The notes below the pieces were generated by a model. It made no database searches. It was not told where the DNA came from and saw only the letters and a list, made by a program, of their open reading frames with translations. A program made the translations under genes and the position numbers. Shown here in pieces: positions 38,001 through 45,763 of a DNA stretch of 64,000 bases (positions within the stretch are counted from its first letter, which is position 1; the number at the start of each line of letters is the position of its first letter). The DNA comes from Arsenophonus sp031446105. GTDB taxonomy: Bacteria; Pseudomonadota; Gammaproteobacteria; Enterobacterales; Enterobacteriaceae. The DNA is taken from positions 186,001-250,000 of the forward strand of contig CP132907.1 in the NCBI GenBank assembly GCA_031446105.1, read 5' to 3'.

Positions 38001-38912
38001 ATGAAATTTAAAGAACAGAAAAAAAGAGTTAATAAAGTAGTTATACCTGTTGCTGGATTAGGTACTCGTATGTTACCAGCAACTAAAGCCATTCCTAAAG
38101 AGATGTTACCTTTAGCCGATAAACCTTTGATTCAATATGTAGTTAATGAATGTATATTTGCAGGTATAAATAAGATTATATTGGTCACTCATTCTTCAAA
38201 AAATTCTATAGAAAATCATTTTGATACAAGTTTTGAATTAGAAGCTATTTTAGAAAAAAGAGTTAAAAGACAATTATTAAATGATGTTCAATCTATATGT
38301 CCAAGTAATGTAACAATTATGCAAACCAGACAAGGTATTGCAAAAGGATTGGGGCATGCTATTTTATGTGCAAAACCATTAGTAGGAGAAGAACCTTTTG
38401 CTGTAGTATTACCTGATGTTATTATTAGTCAATATTTATCTAAGTTAAAAAAATGTAATCTAAGTATGATGTTAATGCGTTATTATGAAACATCATTTAG
38501 TCAAGTTCTTGTTGAATCTGTTGTATTAAAAGAATGTATCTCAAATTATGGTATTGTTGATTGTAATAATTATAAGTTAAAACCAGGTGAAAGTAAAATT
38601 ATTAAAGGTGTTATTGAAAAACCCTCAATTGATAAGGCACCTTCAAATTTATCTATAGTTGGTCGTTATGTTTTTTCAGAAAAAATTTGGAATTTATTAG
38701 AAATAACTAAAAATGCTTGTGGAGATGAAATTCAATTAACAGATGCGATTGAAATGTTAATAAAACATGAGCCAGTTGAGGCTTATCATTTACAGGGTAA
38801 ATGCTATGATTGTGGTAATAAATTAGGTTATATGAAAGCATTTGTAGAACATAGCATGCAACATGAATCATTGGGTCATGAATTTTCTAGATGGATAAAA
38901 AATATGTTTTAA
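38001..38912 (+). CDS. galU: UTP-glucose-1-phosphate uridylyltransferase GalU
   Basis: Makes UDP-glucose from UTP and glucose-1-phosphate, precursor for LPS core sugars and other glycans. 303 aa (E. coli 302). Shows the nucleotidyltransferase signature PVAGLGTRMLPATKAIPKEMLPL, YVVNECIFAGI, RQGIAKGLGHAIL, VVLPDVII and GVIEKP, and near the end YHLQGKCYDCGNKLGYM. Gene order galU-hns with hns convergent is conserved from enterics. No damage seen. Confidence 0.96.
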   Translation: MKFKEQKKRVNKVVIPVAGLGTRMLPATKAIPKEMLPLADKPLIQYVVNECIFAGINKIILVTHSSKNSIENHFDTSFELEAILEKRVKRQLLNDVQSICPSNVTIMQTRQGIAKGLGHAILCAKPLVGEEPFAVVLPDVIISQYLSKLKKCNLSMMLMRYYETSFSQVLVESVVLKECISNYGIVDCNNYKLKPGESKIIKGVIEKPSIDKAPSNLSIVGRYVFSEKIWNLLEITKNACGDEIQLTDAIEMLIKHEPVEAYHLQGKCYDCGNKLGYMKAFVEHSMQHESLGHEFSRWIKNMF

Positions 38913-39151
38913 AAAAATAAATAATCATAAATGTTAAAAAATTCTAAAGTAAAAAGATATTATAATTTAAAATTATTTATAATAATTATAATTATTATAA
39001 ATAATTTTTTATATTTTATCCTTAATTTTATGTTGTTTTTATATATTTGTTAAAAATTTTTAAATATCATTGTTAATGTGCTAAAAAATAATATATCTAT
39101 TTTTAGTATATTTATTAGTAATTTTTATTAAAAAATATATTAATATTTTTG

Positions 39152-39187
39152 ATTAAAAATACCCTTTATTTAAAGAGTATTTTTAAT
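39152..39187. terminator. Perfect hairpin between convergent galU and hns
   Basis: Arms 39152-39162 (ATTAAAAATAC) and 39177-39187 (GTATTTTTAAT) are exact reverse complements, and inside them TTTA (39165-39168) can pair with TAAA (39171-39174). The position, 10 bases from the hns stop and 240 after galU, suits a terminator mainly for hns, but no clear terminal T-run follows. Confidence 0.6.
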
Positions 39188-39197
39188 TAAAAAATAT

Positions 39198-39620
39198 TTA
39201 GATTAAAAAATCATCTATTTTTTTTCCTTTTTTTTCTATTTCTTGTTTAATAATAGTTGGAGTTCGACCTTGTCCTGTCCATGTTTTTATTTCTCCATTT
39301 TTATTTTTATATTGATATTTAGGTGGTCGTAAAGCACGTTTAGTACGATCAGTTATTTTAGAAGAAGATGAAGTTTTTGCAGTTACTAAATCATCTAAGC
39401 TAAGTCCTTCTCCTTCGAGTAATTTAATATATTTCGCAATTTTTTGGCTATGGGCTTCTAATTTTGCTTTTTCTTGATTTTCATCTTCACGCCTTTCTTC
39501 TACAACTGTATTAAATTTATCTTGTATTTCTTGCAATGATTCTAAAGGAATTTCTCTTGCTATTGCACGCAAAGTACGAATATTATTTAATGATTTAAAA
39601 TATTTAAATGAATCGCTCAT
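39198..39620 (-). CDS. hns: Nucleoid-associated protein H-NS
   Basis: DNA-binding protein that oligomerises on A/T-rich DNA and silences genes. 140 aa (E. coli 137). The N-terminal oligomerisation helices (FKYFKSLNNIRTLRAIAREI, ESLQEIQDKFNTVVEERR) lead to a flexible linker and the C-terminal DNA-binding domain with TWTGQGRTP, the AT-hook-like core (QGR). Most highly reduced insect symbionts lack it. Its conservation here, in a genome where nearly all DNA is A/T rich, is notable. A likely promoter lies at 39665-39693. Confidence 0.95.
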   Translation of the reverse strand: MSDSFKYFKSLNNIRTLRAIAREIPLESLQEIQDKFNTVVEERREDENQEKAKLEAHSQKIAKYIKLLEGEGLSLDDLVTAKTSSSSKITDRTKRALRPPKYQYKNKNGEIKTWTGQGRTPTIIKQEIEKKGKKIDDFLI

Positions 39621-40498
39621 TTTCTTAATCTCAAATTGAAATGAATGTTTTATAATCCTCTCTAATAATAGAGTGCTATTCTATTTTCCGCAATAGTGAA
39701 ATTACAAAATGAGTTGAAATTTATTTTTATAAAGCAATATAAATTTATATTTAAAATATTTTTTATGTATCAATATTTTATAAAATTTTATTTATATTAT
39801 ATTTTTAAAAATAATATTTTTATATATTTATTTAATTTAATTTATCATATAAATATTAATTAGTATATTTTTTTATTATGTAAGATTAAATATAATTAAT
39901 TTTTAAATTACTTATTTTATAAAATTAATTTTATAAAAAGATTTATATATTAAAATAGTATAATTTGTTGTTTTTATAAATATGATTTTAATTAATATGT
40001 TTTTTTATTATTAAGTAATTCATAATATATTTCAAATATTTTTTATAAAATATATTTTTTATGATTTATTCTATGCTAAAATATTCTTTAATAATCAATA
40101 AAATAATTTATATTTTTAAAAAATAATTAAAAAATAAAAAATGTTTTTTAATTTTTAATAAATTAATTTTAATATATTAAAAGTATTTTTTAATAATTAT
40201 AAGATATAAAATTTTCTTATTCATTATAATTAAATATAAATAAATTAATTTTAATAAATTTTATTTAAATTTATATATAAAAATAATTGATAATTTAATA
40301 ATTATTAATTAAATAGTTTATTTTATAAATATATTTTTTTAGGAATATTCGCATATAATTAATAATTTATAATAATACAATAAATATTATTAAGTAAATT
40401 ATATTTAAAATTTATTATGATAATTTTTTTAATATAATAAATATTATTATATAATTAATTTTTTAAAAAATATTAATCAGTAATTAAGGAAGTTAAAT
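39621..40498. other. Divergent spacer hns/ychE (tdk and adhE missing)
   Basis: In E. coli tdk and adhE lie between hns and ychE. About 880 bases of A/T-rich DNA remain without readable remnants. It holds the hns promoter and, at its end, an AAGGA ribosome-binding site for ychE. Confidence 0.5.
39665..39693 (-). promoter_or_regulatory. Probable sigma-70 promoter of hns
   Basis: On the minus strand TTGCGG (39693-39688), a 17-base spacer, then TATTAT (39670-39665). The -10 matches five of six consensus bases, the -35 only three. It lies about 45 bases before the hns start. The local sequence is more G/C-bearing than the surrounding spacer, suggesting constraint. Confidence 0.45.
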
Positions 40499-41128
40499 GT
40501 GCTGAGTTTTCTCTTTGATTTTAATAATTATATAAAATTTTTTTTAGCTCTTTTTGTTATAGTTAATCCAATAGGAATGTTACCTATATTTATTACTATG
40601 ACTAATAATTATTCTTCTTCTGAAAGAAATCATATTAATTTTACAGCAAATTTTTCAGTATTTATTATTTTATGTATTTCTTTATTAATTGGTAAAACTT
40701 TTTTACAATTATTGGGTATTTCTATTGATTCTTTTCGAATTGCTGGTGGAATAGTAATTGTTAGTATTGCTATGTCTATGATAGGAAATATACAAGATAA
40801 AAAAGAAAAATTAGAAACTGTTGTTAAAAATAATATAGGCGTTGTACCTTTGGCGCTGCCATTAATGGCAGGACCAGGAGCAATTAGTTCATGTATCGTT
40901 TGGTCTTCTCGCTTAGAAGAATTGAAACATTTATTTGGATTAATTTTGACTAGTATTTTTTTTTCTTTTTTTTGTTGGCTACTTTTTCGATCTGGAAGTG
41001 TAGTAATCAAATATTTCAATCAAACTACAATTAATGTTATTTCTCGTATTATTGGATTATTATTAATATCATTAGGTATTGAGTTTATTATCACAGGATT
41101 AAAATCTGTATTTTCTATATTATTGTAA
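40499..41128 (+). CDS. ychE: MarC-family inner-membrane protein YchE
   Basis: Multi-spanning membrane protein (about six helices) of the MarC/UPF0056 family; function not established. 209 aa (E. coli YchE 215). Conserved: ALFVIVNPIGMLPIFITMT, GISIDSFRIAGGIVIVSIAMSM, GVVPLALPLMAGPGAIS and GLLLISLGIEFIITGLKS. The start is GTG at 40499, preceded by AAGGA; the ATG two bases upstream is out of frame and stops at once. The block hns-ychE-cls-yciC preserves E. coli order with the opp operon and others deleted. Confidence 0.93.
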   Translation: MLSFLFDFNNYIKFFLALFVIVNPIGMLPIFITMTNNYSSSERNHINFTANFSVFIILCISLLIGKTFLQLLGISIDSFRIAGGIVIVSIAMSMIGNIQDKKEKLETVVKNNIGVVPLALPLMAGPGAISSCIVWSSRLEELKHLFGLILTSIFFSFFCWLLFRSGSVVIKYFNQTTINVISRIIGLLLISLGIEFIITGLKSVFSILL

Positions 41129-41230
41129 TTTAATATAATAATCTTATTGCAAAAATAATAAGCAGATAAAATTAATAATATTAAAATTAATTTTTAAAGT
41201 TTATTATTTTTATTTAAAAAATGATATTAT

Positions 41231-42730
41231 TTAAATATAAATAATTTTATGGTTCATATGATTCATGTAACTATAATAATGGACTAAAAAATAGCAAATA
41301 CGTTCCATAATACGATTCCATAATGGACGTTTTTTCCAGTTTTTATATATTAACGCTATAGAACGAGCTATATAATCTTTTTGAATTAACATTAAATGAT
41401 TACTAAATTTTTTATCATCAATAACAACAGTAATTTCAAAATTTAACCAAAGACTTCTCATATCTAAATTTACTGAACCAATTAAACTCAATTGACCATC
41501 CACAGATATACTTTTTGTATGTAAAAGTCCATCATTAAATTGATAAATTTTTACTCCTGCTTCTAATAATTCAGAATAAAAAACGCGACTTGCCCAGCTT
41601 ACTAAAAAAGAATTATTTTGATTAGGAATTATGATTAATACTTCGACACCTCTCATTGCTGTATTGCAAATGGCATGTATTAAATTATCAGTTGGTACAA
41701 AATAAGGAGTTGTAAGAATTAATTGTTTTCTAGCAGAAAAAATAGCAAGTATTAATGATTGTTGTATTATTTCTTTTGGGAAACCAGGACCTGAAGCGAT
41801 TACTTGAATTTTATGAACTTTTGTTTTTTTTATTTTTTTTACTTTTTTATTAGAAAAAAATAATGGAATATGTTGGCCTGTTTCCATTTCCCAATCAAAT
41901 GCATATATAATACTTAATATATTTGAAACAGGTCCTTCCATGCGAACGATAATATCTATCCATTTTCCTAAATCTAAATTTTGTTTAAAATACTGTGGAT
42001 CAACCATATTCATGCTACCAACATAAGAAATATTATTATCAATAATAATAATTTTTCTATGTTGACGCAGATCTATGCGACGAAAAAAAAACCGGAATAA
42101 ATTTATTTTTAATGATTCTATTAATTCTATCCCTGCTTTTTTCATTTTTTTTGCTTCTTTACTGTGAAAAAATGCCCAACTACCAGCGGAGTCAACCATA
42201 ATTCTACAGCTTACACCACGTTTTACTGCATTAATTAACGCTTCTGTAACTTTATCAACTAATCCTCCGGATTGCCAAATATAAAATACCATTTCTATAT
42301 TATAAGATGCTAAGTTAATGTCTTTTATTATTGTATTTATAGAATTTTGATAATTTGTTAAAAGTTGAAGATTATTTCCTTTAACTCCTGAAATTCCTTG
42401 TTGTTTTTTACATAATGAAAATAAAGGTGCGGCTATTTGGCTTTTATGTTTACAGAAAATATATTTTGAATGATTAATTTTTGATATTAAACTTTCAAAT
42501 GAATTCCACATGCTTTTTATTTTTATGATTCTTTTTTTTTCAAGACGTAATTCTCCAAAAATTAAATAAAATATTATTCCTATTAATGGAATTATATAAA
42601 TAATTAATATCCAGTTTAATGAAGAAGTTGACGGACGATTTTTTAATAAAATACGGATACTAATTCCAGCAATAATAAGCCAGTATAAAAAAATAAAAAT
42701 CCAATTCAGTAATATGTAAAGAGTTATCAT
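41231..42730 (-). CDS. cls: Cardiolipin synthase A
   Basis: Phospholipase-D-type enzyme joining two phosphatidylglycerols to cardiolipin in the inner membrane. 499 aa (E. coli 486). Two N-terminal membrane helices are followed by two HKD domains: HRKIIIID (with SMNMVDPQYFK after it) and HTKSISVD (with SVNLDMRSLWLNFE after it). Extra Lys-rich residues around KKVKKIKKTKVHK account for the added length. Catalytic residues are intact. Confidence 0.96.
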   Translation of the reverse strand: MITLYILLNWIFIFLYWLIIAGISIRILLKNRPSTSSLNWILIIYIIPLIGIIFYLIFGELRLEKKRIIKIKSMWNSFESLISKINHSKYIFCKHKSQIAAPLFSLCKKQQGISGVKGNNLQLLTNYQNSINTIIKDINLASYNIEMVFYIWQSGGLVDKVTEALINAVKRGVSCRIMVDSAGSWAFFHSKEAKKMKKAGIELIESLKINLFRFFFRRIDLRQHRKIIIIDNNISYVGSMNMVDPQYFKQNLDLGKWIDIIVRMEGPVSNILSIIYAFDWEMETGQHIPLFFSNKKVKKIKKTKVHKIQVIASGPGFPKEIIQQSLILAIFSARKQLILTTPYFVPTDNLIHAICNTAMRGVEVLIIIPNQNNSFLVSWASRVFYSELLEAGVKIYQFNDGLLHTKSISVDGQLSLIGSVNLDMRSLWLNFEITVVIDDKKFSNHLMLIQKDYIARSIALIYKNWKKRPLWNRIMERICYFLVHYYSYMNHMNHKIIYI

Positions 42731-43230
42731 GAATAAATATTTTCCTATTTAACATTTATAGTATTACTATAAATTACAGGATTTTGCATATAGTAAAAAA
42801 ATATAAAATTGAAAGTTTTTTTTGTCAATATTTTAAATATGATAATATTTTTATTATTTTATAATATTATTTAGAACTTATATTAGAAAGGTATCTAATA
42901 TCAGATATGTTAGATTTTTATTTAAAATAAATTATACTTTTAATTTCAAAATATAAGATTTTTTATAAAAAGCATAATATGATTTTTTTTACAAAAAATA
43001 TAATTATATTTTATTATAGAATATTAAATTTATATTAATAATTTAAAAAATATTTTTATTAATAATTCATATAGTTAATAAAGTTTATTTTATAAAAATA
43101 AAAATATTATTTATATATAAATTTTAGCATATATTTTTAGTATATATAAATAAATAACTTATATATTTACTTTTATAAGTAACAATAAAAAATAAATTTT
43201 CTTAAACAAATAAAATGCATTTTTATTTTG
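42731..43230. other. Spacer where kch, yciI, tonB, yciA and yciB stood
   Basis: About 500 A/T-rich bases between cls and yciC, both on the minus strand. The E. coli genes normally between them are gone with no readable trace. Loss of tonB in particular would remove TonB-driven iron uptake, though a copy elsewhere cannot be excluded. Confidence 0.5.
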
Positions 43231-43977
43231 TTATTTTTTAGCTAACATATATAAACGAAAAAAATAAATTAACACAAAAGAAGTTAGCAAATTATTTGAT
43301 GTAAAAGATATTAAATTGTTTATTATATTTGGAAAAATATTTAATTTTCCAATAAAAATAGTAATAAATATTTGTAAGACTGCCCAAAATAATAAGATAG
43401 ATAAAATTAGCCACCAATGACGAAATGCTATTTCAAAACTTTTAGTAATAGCCAAAAGTGGCATTATATTTTTAACAGTTATTAAGATAATCGGAGATAA
43501 AGAAAGGCCAATAGCCAAAATAATGCCTGGTAAAATAAAAATAATTAAACCAAAATAAATTATAATACTGCAAATTAATAAAAGCATGATCATTTTTGGC
43601 AATGTTTTTAATGAAAGTATAAACGCTTGAAGTGCATGAATATGATTACCTTGAGTTATTTCTGATAAATAAGTAAGAACTGAAGAAAATAATAATATTA
43701 ATCCGATAAAAATTACTGCAAATGACAGTAATGAAACTCGCATTATAATACTTATTTCTTTTTCAGATAATTGATTTATCCAATTGTAAAGTGAAATAGA
43801 ATGATTTTGGTTTATAAAATCTTTCATAATTACTTCTATTTCTTGTAGAGGTACAAAAAAATAATATAGTATTAAACTAATAGTTGCTGAAATCAACGAT
43901 AATAAAAAAATACTATTTAATTGATTTTTAAAAAAATTATAGCTATCGCTAATAAGCGAATTACTTATTATGTACAT
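43231..43977 (-). CDS. yciC: UPF0259 membrane protein YciC
   Basis: Predicted inner-membrane protein of about six helices; molecular function unknown to me. 248 aa (E. coli 247). The N-terminus SLISDSYNFFKNQLNSIFLLSLISA, the central VLTYLSEITQGN and PGIILAIGLSLSPIILITVKNIMPLLAITKSFEIAFRHWW segments match the family. It keeps its place after cls as in enterics. No damage seen. Confidence 0.9.
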   Translation of the reverse strand: MYIISNSLISDSYNFFKNQLNSIFLLSLISATISLILYYFFVPLQEIEVIMKDFINQNHSISLYNWINQLSEKEISIIMRVSLLSFAVIFIGLILLFSSVLTYLSEITQGNHIHALQAFILSLKTLPKMIMLLLICSIIIYFGLIIFILPGIILAIGLSLSPIILITVKNIMPLLAITKSFEIAFRHWWLILSILLFWAVLQIFITIFIGKLNIFPNIINNLISFTSNNLLTSFVLIYFFRLYMLAKK

Positions 43978-44143
43978 AAAAAAGATTCCTACTAATTAAT
44001 GTTATCATGAAATTTATATATTATATTTTAACTAATAGGTAAGTAGCGTATAGTATTTTTAATTTTTTAATAAAAATTACTGCAATTTTACTTAAATCTT
44101 TTATACTATATAATCAAAATTTTTATAAAAAGTTAATATATTT

Positions 44144-44177
44144 TTTATATGGGTACGTATTATTTTACCCATATAAA
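44144..44177. repeat. Perfect 12-base stem-loop downstream of ahpC
   Basis: TTTATATGGGTA (44144-44155) and TACCCATATAAA (44166-44177) are exact reverse complements with a ten-base loop. It lies 18 bases beyond the ahpC stop codon. It lacks a T-run on the ahpC strand, so it could be a terminator of reduced strength or a 3'-end stabilising hairpin. Confidence 0.65.
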
Positions 44178-44194
44178 GCATACATTATAAAAAT

Positions 44195-44782
44195 TTATAT
44201 TTTTCCGACTAAATCTAATGATGGGGATAATGTCGGTTCACCTATTTTCCATTTTGCTGGACAAACTTCTCCTGGATGTTTATATATATATTGTATAGCT
44301 TGAATTTTATGTAATAAATTTAATGCATTACGTCCAATAACTTCAGGTGTAATTTCGATTGCTTGAATAATACCTTTTGGATCAATAATAAAAGTACCAC
44401 GTTCAGCTAATCCTAATTCTTTTTCTTCACCATTTTCGTAATATTTTCGCATAACATCAAAATTACGAGTTAATTGCCAATTAGAATCACCAATCATTGC
44501 ATATTTAATTTTTCTAATTGTTGCTGAATTATTGTGCCATTCTTTGTGACTAAAATGAGTATCTGTTGAAATAGCATAAATTTCTACACCTATTTTTTGA
44601 AATTCTTCATAATGATCAGCTAAGTCACCTAATTCTGTGGGACAAACAAAAGTAAAATCAGCAGGATAAAAGAAAAAAATATTCCATTTCCCCTTGATAT
44701 CTTTTTCAGATATATTAATAAATTTTCCATCTTGGAATGCAGTATTTGAAAATGGTTTAATTGATGTATTAACTAAAGACAT
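44195..44782 (-). CDS. ahpC: Alkyl hydroperoxide reductase peroxiredoxin AhpC
   Basis: Two-Cys peroxiredoxin that detoxifies hydrogen peroxide and organic hydroperoxides. 195 aa. The peroxidatic Cys47 lies in PADFTFVCPTELGDL and the resolving Cys174 in PGEVCPAKW; the ending SPSLDLVGKI is characteristic of AhpC. An insertion of eight residues (around RKYYENGEEKELG) makes it longer than the E. coli protein (187). AGGAG stands before the ATG. Its usual reductase ahpF is not adjacent, so thioredoxin via TrxB (49114) or glutaredoxin may recycle it; that is inference. Relevant in a blood-fed host. Confidence 0.96.
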   Translation of the reverse strand: MSLVNTSIKPFSNTAFQDGKFINISEKDIKGKWNIFFFYPADFTFVCPTELGDLADHYEEFQKIGVEIYAISTDTHFSHKEWHNNSATIRKIKYAMIGDSNWQLTRNFDVMRKYYENGEEKELGLAERGTFIIDPKGIIQAIEITPEVIGRNALNLLHKIQAIQYIYKHPGEVCPAKWKIGEPTLSPSLDLVGKI

Positions 44783-44922
44783 TTTATTTCTCCTATATAT
44801 TATTATTGTAAAATATTAAATATAAAATATAATAATTTTTAAGATAAGTAAATTTTTACTTTAAATAAATTAAGTAAATAATGATTTTTTATTTAAAAAT
44901 TTAAAAAAGATTTATATTTTTT

Positions 44923-45603
44923 TTATCTTTGATCATCAATAGTTACATCTTTTGGAGGTATAAATTCAAATGTTTTTTTATTGATATTATTTAATGCTTT
45001 CATTTTAAAATAATAAAAAATTTTTTGTCCATTTTCTTCTACTGTATTAAAATTTTGAATAATACCATTAAATTTAATGGTAATAGAAAAAAAAAATTGA
45101 TTATTTTTTTTTCTTTTTAGTGTAAATTGATTACCATTTTGAATAACATGATAAAATTTCCAATCTATAGAATTTTTACTAGTTATTAAAATAAATGGAG
45201 TATTAATCATAGTTTCTTTTAATGAAAAAATGTTTACTTGTTTAATTAGTGGATTATAAAACCAGAGATTGTTACCGTCAGAAATTATAAAATGTTCATC
45301 TGGTGATATGAAATGCCAATGAAATAAATTAGGACGTTTTATCCATAACTCTCCTTTACCTTCTTGAATGATATTTCCATCAAGACCAATAACATTTTGT
45401 ATAAAATTAGTATGAAAACTATTAATTTTATTTAAACGAATTTGTAATTCTTCAGAAGCACTTGCATTTACTTGGATAATATAAAAATTGATGATTAATG
45501 TTATTAATATTCTAATATTTTTAATTAAAATTTCGATTTTTTTAGATTTATTATAGTTATTAATTATTAATTGTTTTGAATAAGATTTCACGATAATTAC
45601 CAT
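44923..45603 (-). CDS. lolA: Outer-membrane lipoprotein carrier LolA
   Basis: Periplasmic chaperone carrying lipoproteins from the LolCDE exporter to the outer membrane. Mature part conserved: SFHTNFIQNVIGLDGNIIQEGKGELWIKRPNLFHWH, SDGNNLWFYNPL, FIPPKDVTIDDQR. A hydrophobic signal segment (ILITLIINFYIIQV) ends in NASA before SEELQ. From the ATG at 45603 the leader is about 47 residues, some 25 longer than in E. coli; no nearer ATG or GTG is available, so an internal non-ATG start is possible. It follows ftsK as in E. coli; BamE in this window is one expected client. Confidence 0.94.
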   Translation of the reverse strand: MVIIVKSYSKQLIINNYNKSKKIEILIKNIRILITLIINFYIIQVNASASEELQIRLNKINSFHTNFIQNVIGLDGNIIQEGKGELWIKRPNLFHWHFISPDEHFIISDGNNLWFYNPLIKQVNIFSLKETMINTPFILITSKNSIDWKFYHVIQNGNQFTLKRKKNNQFFFSITIKFNGIIQNFNTVEENGQKIFYYFKMKALNNINKKTFEFIPPKDVTIDDQR

Positions 45604-45763
45604 ATGAATAAATATTTTAATTTACATCTTAAATTTTTATTTTTTACATTAATTTTAATTTTTTATTAAAATTAATACAAAATTAATATTAAATATTTTC
45701 TGTTTTATAGAAATTTTTGAAAAAATATTAAAAATAAAAAAAATCTTTTTTGTTAAATATTTC

